Of a stretch of DNA of 25,098 nucleotides, positions 19,162-25,098 are shown piece after piece. The first letter of the stretch is position 1. Every line of letters starts with the position of its first letter. Origin of the DNA: Antrodiella citrinella. Taxonomy: Eukaryota > Basidiomycota > Agaricomycetes > Polyporales > Steccherinaceae. The stretch covers positions 1 through 25,098 of the forward strand of contig SGPM01000373.1 of assembly GCA_004802725.1 (NCBI GenBank), written 5' to 3'. Below the pieces are notes generated by a model. It did not search any database. It was not told where the DNA came from and was given only the letters and a program-made list of their open reading frames with translations. A program made the position numbers and the translations under genes.

Positions 19162-19933
19162 GGTCTTGAACACACACACACACGGATGATGTTGAGGCGA
19201 GCTACTAGCTAGAAAACAAATAAGAAAGACGAGGTAAGGGCGGAATGGCGGAAGAGACTGCAGATGTGAGACATGGCACGAAGGACAAAATTGAAGTGAA
19301 ACGCTGTCGAGGTCGATACCAATACCTGTCCGAGAATGCAGGAAACTAGCGAAGGTAGCTATGAACAAGGGAAATGGTCAGTAAGTATGAGGTAGAAGCC
19401 GTCAGCAAATTACTTACCAACGACATACATCGGATGCAAAACTGAAGAGAGGTAATCTGAAAGAGCAGCGCGGAATGGAAGTAAGTATGTCCTGAGGGAA
19501 ATAACGAAACACCATCGAGAGTGTCATGTCCCAATAGCTGTACCTGTCCAGCAGCTTCAGGCGACTTAGCCCAAAGCCCAATGTATCCATCGTGTCTCCT
19601 CGGGCCTTGGTCTTGAGCATTCACACGTGGATGATCTTGAGGCAGGCCTACTAGCTGGAAGAAAAGAACGCGTCGTGAGCACGAGAACGGAGGATATGGA
19701 TCGAAAAGTCACCTGGATTCGAAATAGGCCGTCATCGACCACGACCATCAAGAAAGACAAAGCTAATGAAGATTAAGGGAAGAGGGTAATAAGTCTGAGA
19801 TAGAACCCGGCAACAAACTACACCACCTTGAAACGAATGACAAAGAAAAGCCGCGAGAAAGTTCGACCTGGTCAGACTCGCAATAGTGGAACACAACAAT
19901 TAATAAATCTGATGACGACAAGTTGAAGGAGGC

Positions 19934-19959
19934 ACTTACGGGGGGCGTGGCCCCACCAC
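19934..19959 (-). repeat. 26-bp duplicated exon end, copy 1
   Basis: Identical to 20567-20592. On the minus strand it reads GTGGTGGGGCCACGCCCCCC followed directly by GTAAGT, a splice donor. The GC-rich core can fold as GGGGC-GTG-GCCCC. Confidence 0.75.
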
Positions 19960-20314
19960 GCGAAGCCGTGGAATGGGAGGACTCAGATCTAAACAGAAAA
20001 GAAGAACAAACAGCGAACATATCTGAGGGAGGAATGAAACCGACAAAACAAAACCGACAAGATAGCAGCCATCCAAATGAGAAGTTCGGAAGGTTGACTG
20101 GCAGCAACCATGGCCTCCGCTCCAACATCGCAGAACCCCGCACGAGCACCATCTCAGCGGCGCCGACAGACCACCAAGACAGCACCCACACAAGACCCCC
20201 GACGTCGAAACATCATCGACCATCGCACAGAGTGAAACGAGCGGGTAGAGGTACGACGGCGTCAGCATACCGCCGACCTTCACCCAGAACGAAAACAGCC
20301 CTGGTGCGTCCGTG

Positions 20315-20416
20315 ATCCCCCAGAACCAAAGTAAAGTCCCCCAGAGCCCAATGAATCCCCCAGAGCCCAATAAATCCCCCAGAACTCAAATGAAAAACCC
20401 CAGAACTCGAACAAAT
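20315..20416. repeat. 20-bp minisatellite, about five units
   Basis: Five consecutive copies of ATCCCCCAGAGCCCAATGA-like units, 19-20 bp long, diverging by a few bases. On the minus strand they translate as repeats of GFIGLWG or similar. They lie within the exon-module region and match no larger element here. Confidence 0.75.
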
Positions 20417-20566
20417 AGACGCGACGAAAATTAACACGACTCACACGAGAAGAAGAGAGTTGTCGAGTTACAGGGCACAGAAGCGGAACAAAGAAGTCGA
20501 ACTAGAAGATGGAGACTCGGACGATCACTAGTAAGTCTCAGGTTGGAAGAGGCAGCGAAGAAGGGT

Positions 20567-20592
20567 ACTTACGGGGGGCGTGGCCCCACCAC
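20567..20592 (-). repeat. 26-bp duplicated exon end, copy 2
   Basis: Exact second copy of the 19934-19959 block, again followed on the minus strand by a GTAAGT donor (GTAAGTACCC here, GTAAGTGCCT in copy 1). The sequences on either side are not obviously related, so the identity is confined to the exon end plus donor. Confidence 0.75.
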
Positions 20593-21377
20593 ACTGTTCG
20601 GCCCATATCTCCGTCGTATCTCCCAAATCGCTAACAGAGCCTTGATCAATCTAGGGGACGAGAATCGTGAACGCAAGACCGAAGAACACGAAGGATAATG
20701 TTACTCACCCAACTCGACTAGCCAGCAGGCGGCGAGTTGTGGGTCCCTGTGTATACATTCGTCTCCGCACCTCCGTTGTCGGTCTTGAACGCACGCGCGA
20801 ATGCTCTTGAGGCGAATCTAGCTAGAAAGGAGAAAAAAAGGAAAAAGGAGCGAACATCCAAACGCGAAGACCCGGGAGCCATATAGCTCGGAAGGATACT
20901 GACCTAGCCAGCCTCCAGCTGGTGGTGAAAACCCCAACAAGTTCAGCGGTCTCTTGATCTCGGTCGTCCTCAGTCTTGAACACACGCGCGGATGATCTTG
21001 AGGCGAGTCTAGCTATGGAGAGGGGAAAAATAAACAGTAGCGAGCATCCAAACACGAAGACTTTGAGGCCTATATCCTGGACTCGGAAGAATACTTACCT
21101 CTTGCGGTCTTCTTGATCAAGTTCCCGGTCTTTGCCAATGGTCTTGAGCACGATCTTGAGGCGAAGCTAGAAAATGAAACGAAAAAATCTAAGAATCTAA
21201 GACGTTCAGCGAATGGACCGAAAGCAGAGACACAGCTGAGGATCTCCAAAGCGCACCTGACCAGCCCCCGGCTGGTCTCAATCCCCACAAAGTCCAAGGG
21301 TCTCCTCGGTCCTGGTCCCGGTCCTCGGTCTTGAGCACGCACACACACTCGGATGATGTTGAGGCGAATCTAGCTGT

Positions 21378-21707
21378 GGGGAAAGAGAGAAAGAAAACTC
21401 AGTGCGCCAAATGTCACCTCGGTCCCAAGGCGGACGCGACGAGGGTAGTAGTGTATCTAAAGTCCGAAATTCAGTCCGTGTCCACGTAACAATCCAAAAT
21501 GTAAAAGTCCAAGTCCAAAACTCCGAGGTCCACAATCCAAAAAAGTCCATTGGTCCAGCCAAGGCTTGAAAGTCCGAGTCCGAAAGTAAAAAGTTCGATG
21601 AAAGAAAGAAGTCTAATAAAAGAAAGAAGTCCAAAAGAGAAATGAAGTCCAAAGGAAGAAAGAGAGCGCGAAATAAGAGCGTCGGGGAGGGGAAGGAGGG
21701 AGAGACT
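21378..21707. other. TTGGACTT-rich stretch
   Basis: No gene. On the minus strand the stretch is built of imperfect copies of TTTGGACTT(C) at 6-30-bp spacing, for example around 21620-21660 and 21500-21560. It lies between the stop of the repeat protein and the first exon module and may be its 3' UTR or the 5' flank of the module array. Confidence 0.4.
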
Positions 21708-23106
21708 TCAGAACCACTGCTCGTCTGCTGCCTCCCAGTCGTTCACGACGACGTCCTCGAAGTCATACTCCCCGGAGATCATGGCGGAGACGCCCTTGTA
21801 GAACTCGAGGAGGTCCAAGGGAGAAGTGACGGGGGTCGCCTTGGAGGTGCCACTGATAGCGGCGTCGATGCACGGGAAGGGAGCACGCTTGGTAGAGCGA
21901 GAAGGGATGAAGACATCGGAGTCGAAGGCCTCGAGTTCGCGCTCCCAGTCCGATACAACGGGGGGCTGACTCTTCTCCAGGTCGTCGGGAGTAATGATGA
22001 GGGATCCTTCGGAGGGCTTGCTGTCCGCCGGAGCACCGACGCATGTGAATGCGTCCTTAAAGCACTTCCGGAATCCCTCGTAGGTGAAGGAGAAGGGCTT
22101 GCGCGTCTGAACCGAAGTGACCAAGGGAGAGGTGAAGGTGTCCTCGCAGGGCTCTATCTCGTCTGCCTCAGGCGCGATGACAGACGGACTCTCATGGAGC
22201 ACCTGTTCGTCCTCGGAAACGGCAACGAGGCTCACTACAGAGGACTGGCTGCCTGCTGAAGCAGCGATGAGCGTGAAGGAAGTCATGAAGTGCTTCCCAA
22301 AGTCTTCGTAGATAAAGGAGAACAGTTTGCGCGTCCCGATCGGATCAGCCGCGAAGGTGTCCTCCCCGGGCTCTATCTCGTCCTCCTCAGGAATCATGGC
22401 CAACTGACTCTTCTGAAGCTCGGGTTCGTTCTCGGAGATGGCGACGAGATTCTCTGTGAAGGGCTTGCTGTCCGCCGGAGCAGCATCGAGATCGGAGGAA
22501 GCCTTGATAAACTTCTCGAATCCATCATCGGCGAAGGAGAATGGGTTGAACTGGTCGATCACATTAACGGAACGGGAAGATGCGAGGACGTTCTCGCGGG
22601 GCTCGAGCTCGCCCACCCAATCGGTGACCACCGCAGACTGACTCTTCTCGAGGTCCGAGGGAGCGGCAAAGAAAGTCGCTCTGGAGACCTTGTCTTCGAC
22701 CTCCCAGTCTGCGATGATGGCGGACTGACTTTGCCAGACGCCGAGAGGGTCAGAGGCTGTAACGAGGGTAAATTTAGTTTTCGTATTCGCAGTCGGAGAT
22801 GATGACGGACTTACTGTTCGGGAAGATGTAAGGCTGACTGTCATGAGATGGTAGCAGCACATTCTCCTCGGATGGCGCGCTGGCGAAGTTGGCTTTGAAG
22901 TACTTCTCAATGGCGTCATCGATGTAGGGGTTGGGCGTGTACCTCTTGGTGAGACGAGCGGAGGTGGAGCTGTCGTCGCAAGGGTGGGAGGAGATCGGGT
23001 CTTCGAAAGACACCTGAGGCCCACAGCTGACGAAGCGGACTTTTTCGGAGCAACCACGACCAGCGGGGCGGTGAGTATCGTTGGAGCGACAGGGAGTGAT
23101 AGACAT
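21708..23106 (-). CDS. Internally repetitive protein, unknown function
   Basis: Two exons, 22815-23106 and 21708-22756, joined across a 58-nt intron (GTAAGT donor, GTTACAG acceptor), give 446 aa starting MSITPCRSNDTHRPAG. About four to five degenerate units of roughly 70 residues follow one another. Each has an aromatic block (PFSFxYEGFxKxFK, forms at about residues 60, 170, 240 and 315), an Ala/Ser-rich linker often containing APADSKP, then KSQxxVVxDWxxELE with acidic residues. The chain ends in an acidic/Trp-containing tail (NDWEAADEQWF). There is no signal peptide, membrane span or recognisable catalytic motif. The pI looks acidic. The promoter side carries a CT-rich tract (CTTCTTCCACTTC) just before the ATG. 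I do not recognise the family. Confidence 0.7.
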
Positions 23107-23925
23107 CGCAGTAGAGATTGGACAGAAGTGGAAGAAGTGGAAGAAGTGGGTATAGGGTGGGTAGCAAAGATGATGGTACGAGTGCAAGTGGGGGGATTTG
23201 CGAAACGCGACCAGCGGGGACTTTATGTGTTCATATCTGGAGGCTGGCGTCGGGTTTGTATCCGCGCGTCACTGAGAGTGTAGGCTCGATCTGGAAAGAA
23301 ACGGTGCTTAGAACGCGTCGAGTCACGTCCGACGCATGAATACCTAGAAAGAGGCTGGCACGGTACGTCTCACAAAGGGTGTCGTCCGGGACTTGTAGCA
23401 CATGCCGCGATTCGCGAACCGAAAGGATGGTACATGCGTTTTTCATGTGAAAATGACTTGTAGCCAGAGGGAAGTAAGCAACTTGTACCTTGGGGGATGA
23501 CACCATGAAGCTCAACGGGTTGAAGAAATCTGTTGAGGCATTAGGTTACAGACCGAGCGTACATTCTTCTTTCGATCGCATCTCCATTCCCGATCACTTT
23601 CCCAAAACAGACACGATGCTTATTTTCAACGTGAGTGAGTGAGGGACAGGGAGCAATGTTATAGCAGTATTTCGACAGAAACGGATTTCTGGAACCCACG
23701 GCATCTTGGGACAGAGCAATCGTCAGAGTGGGAGTCGGAACATCGGAACACGCAGAAGGCCTCAGATGAACATCTAAGCCTCCGTTTGTATACGAGAATA
23801 GTGACTTGAACTCCGATACTCTACATTTGGTCCTGCCTGAAAACATGTGAGCGTTGGACGGAAGAGTGGAAGGAGGTGCTCTAACCAATAGAATCCGTAT
23901 CTAACAAGTCGCTGTACACTGTAAT
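23107..23925. other. Intergenic, promoter side of the repeat protein
   Basis: The first 150 bp (to about 23250) contain the repeat gene's CT-rich leader and an AT-rich ACATAAAG on the minus strand about 115 bp from its ATG. The remaining 650 bp have two minus-strand frames (23231-23515 and 23541-23888) with no motif and non-ATG or late starts. No full gene is supported. Confidence 0.4.
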
Positions 23926-24333
23926 CTAAGCCGTGTCCGTCAGGTCCACCTTTCTCTCCGCCGTCACTGCTCGGAAGTTAGTGGGACGTCACAATGAGAC
24001 GGTGTAATGGAACTTACCCCATGGTCTTCTGTCCATCGGACATTGTTGTTTTGAAGAGGCCGTGCCTATCCACTTGAGCAGACAGTGCATATGGAATACG
24101 TGGGTGCATTCGCCCCATACTGCAAAAGCAGATCAGTCAGCGAATGAGACCGCACAAGAGCACTACGCACTCAGAGGACAGTCATCACCAGGCATCTTGC
24201 ATGTTGGACAGCATCCCTCGTATGCGACTCGACATATACCACACACATCGCCTTCTCCATCGTCGTCGTCAGTGGAACCTGCATCCCAGCGCCATTGGGC
24301 AATGGCATGCCAATGCTTGACAGTGACTTTCAT
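23926..24333 (-). CDS. APC11: Anaphase-promoting complex subunit 11 (RING-H2)
   Basis: Three exons, 24171-24333, 24018-24119 and 23926-23966, give 101 aa starting MKVTVKHWHAIAQWRWDAG. APC11 is the catalytic RING of the APC/C ubiquitin ligase that drives anaphase and mitotic exit. The signature is complete: MKVxVKxW start, CGICRVAYEGCCPTCKMPGDDCPL, then WGECTHVFHMHCLLKW, and finally CPMDRRPW. The last zinc-ligand position carries Asp (CPMD) where animal and budding-yeast APC11 have Cys; Asp occupies this place in the related Rbx1. The length is typical for the family (about 85-100 aa, longer in budding yeast), with an acidic insertion (STDDDDGEGD) before the first Cys. The gene starts only about 55 bp from the LINE frame on its other side. 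Confidence 0.93.
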
Positions 24334-24387
24334 ACGGAATGATTGACTGTTCGTATGAGAAAGTTCAGACGATTTGTGTATGGGTGA

Positions 24388-25098
24388 AGTGATCTCATAA
24401 AGTTGCCAGCCAGCATCTGTGGCAGAATACTGAGTGCGAATCGCGTCGCTTGTTGTGTTCTATGTACGCGTTCTGGTCACGTGAAGCCTGCCCTAACCGA
24501 GGCTGTCATTGAGTCTCAAGTTTCCATAAACGTATACAACCAGCCTAAGACGCATGCTGGAAGCAAATATTTGGAAAGGAGGGCAGATTGCCTCCCGTCC
24601 GTCCTGACGATTGCGGGTGATTTCAACCTGCATTCGGGTGTGTGGGGGCCCAGCGGGGCTTCATATCAAAAAGCGATTGCCAGAGACAGAGATGATGTGG
24701 AAAGCGTCATTGACGTCATGGCAAGCTTGAATCTAGAACTCGCTAACTACCGGCGAGAATTCACGTGGCAATCGCACAATGAGGCGTTACGACCACAGGT
24801 CATTGATCTTGTATGGGTGCCCATCCTGTACACGGCGGACGCGAATTGCAGGGTCCACCTGCATGACACGCTCATTAATTCTGACCATGCTGTTCTGACA
24901 TGGGAGATACCACTCGAAGCGATGTGGCCTATGAGCCAGCCGCGGATAAAAGAGGACTCGCCGCTAGAAGAAGTCTATGTGAACCAGATCGGAGAAGCGC
25001 TTGCGGCGCTGTTCGATGAAGATTGGGATCCAGATACGGATTCGATTGATGACGTCGCTGATGAGCTCAGCGAGGTGATGAGGGAGGCGTGGGATTCA
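24388..25098 (+). mobile_element. Non-LTR (LINE) retrotransposon, endonuclease domain, runs off right edge
   Basis: A frame of 237 codons opens after a TGA at 24385-24387 and is still open at the window end. It shows the C-terminal half of an endonuclease/exonuclease/phosphatase (EEP) domain: INVYNQPK, TIAGDFNLHSGVWGP (GDFN motif), QVIDLVWVP, and INSDHAVLTWEI (SDH motif with catalytic His). This form is typical of fungal LINE ORF2-type endonucleases, which nick target DNA before reverse transcription. The usual N-terminal half with its metal-binding Glu is not in frame here, so the copy is probably 5'-truncated, the common fate of LINE insertions. The reverse transcriptase would lie beyond the right edge. 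Beyond the endonuclease the visible tail is acidic (EDWDPDTDSIDD). Confidence 0.85.

Larger units (their letters stand above)
19162..21377 (-). repeat. Repeated exon-intron modules (six copies)
   Basis: On the plus strand six related blocks read GGTCTTGA..., then a variable CA/CG-rich part, then GATGATCTTGAGGCGA and CTAGCTAGAAA: 19162-19217, 19609-19660, 20781-20830, 20972-21019, 21140-21174 and 21327-21377. The last four are 168-191 bp apart and form a tandem array. On the minus strand each block begins just after a pyrimidine-rich CTAG or CATAG acceptor (TTTTTCTCCTTTCTAG in one), and most end in a donor such as GTAAGT, GTCAGT or GTGCGC. Introns are conserved too: two share TATCCTTCCGAG- or TATTCTTCCGAG-like starts and a GTTTGGATG block. 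Frames open in one copy are stopped in another, so coding capacity is uncertain. Confidence 0.7.

Noticed and set aside
19170..19183. (CA)n run
   Set aside because: Short dinucleotide run inside one exon module; not informative on its own.

Overview
The window is nuclear DNA of a filamentous basidiomycete, most likely an Agaricomycete. Short GT-AG introns (about 48-75 nt, a few near 130-150 nt) interrupt most genes, some genes are intron-dense (15 exons in 2.1 kb), and the recognisable products are eukaryotic: a Golgi tether subunit, a STRIPAK-type FHA protein, APC/C subunit 11 and mitochondrial glutaryl-CoA dehydrogenase. Scattered N calls between about 11.3 and 12.9 kb point to a draft assembly. 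The species cannot be named from the sequence.

Layout. 1-265 holds an open frame (minus) leaving the left edge. 266-1585 has no firm gene, only one weak spliced candidate. 1586-4365 (minus) is a five-exon FHA/coiled-coil/tail-anchored protein of the Far9-Far10/Vps64/SLMAP type. 4366-6105 is mostly intergenic with a broken-looking Cys-rich exon pair. 6106/6529-7749 (minus) is a Par32-like (DUF3602) GRGGAGN-repeat protein whose frame continues past an in-frame TGA. 8152-8379 (minus) is a small Ser/Thr-rich ORF. 9053-11776 (minus) is an intronless COG7. It shares a 271-bp divergent promoter with the 15-exon glutaryl-CoA dehydrogenase at 12048-14111 (plus). 14444-14918 (plus) is a small Cys/His-rich zinc-binding protein. 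15452-16892 (plus) is cystathionine gamma-lyase.

The right third is accessory-looking. 17139-17375 is an array of short hairpins. 18.8-21.4 kb holds repeated exon-intron modules readable on the minus strand, a 20-bp minisatellite and a duplicated 26-bp exon end. 21708-23106 (minus) is a two-exon gene for a 446-aa internally repetitive protein of unknown function. 23926-24333 (minus) is APC11. From 24388 to the right edge runs the endonuclease (EEP) part of a non-LTR (LINE) retrotransposon.

The housekeeping genes (Golgi trafficking, lysine/tryptophan catabolism, cysteine synthesis, cell cycle, nitrogen/TOR signalling) are unrelated in pathway and are not a cluster. The parts most worth a second look are the Par32 stop/optional intron, the hairpin array, the tandem exon-intron modules and the repeat protein.
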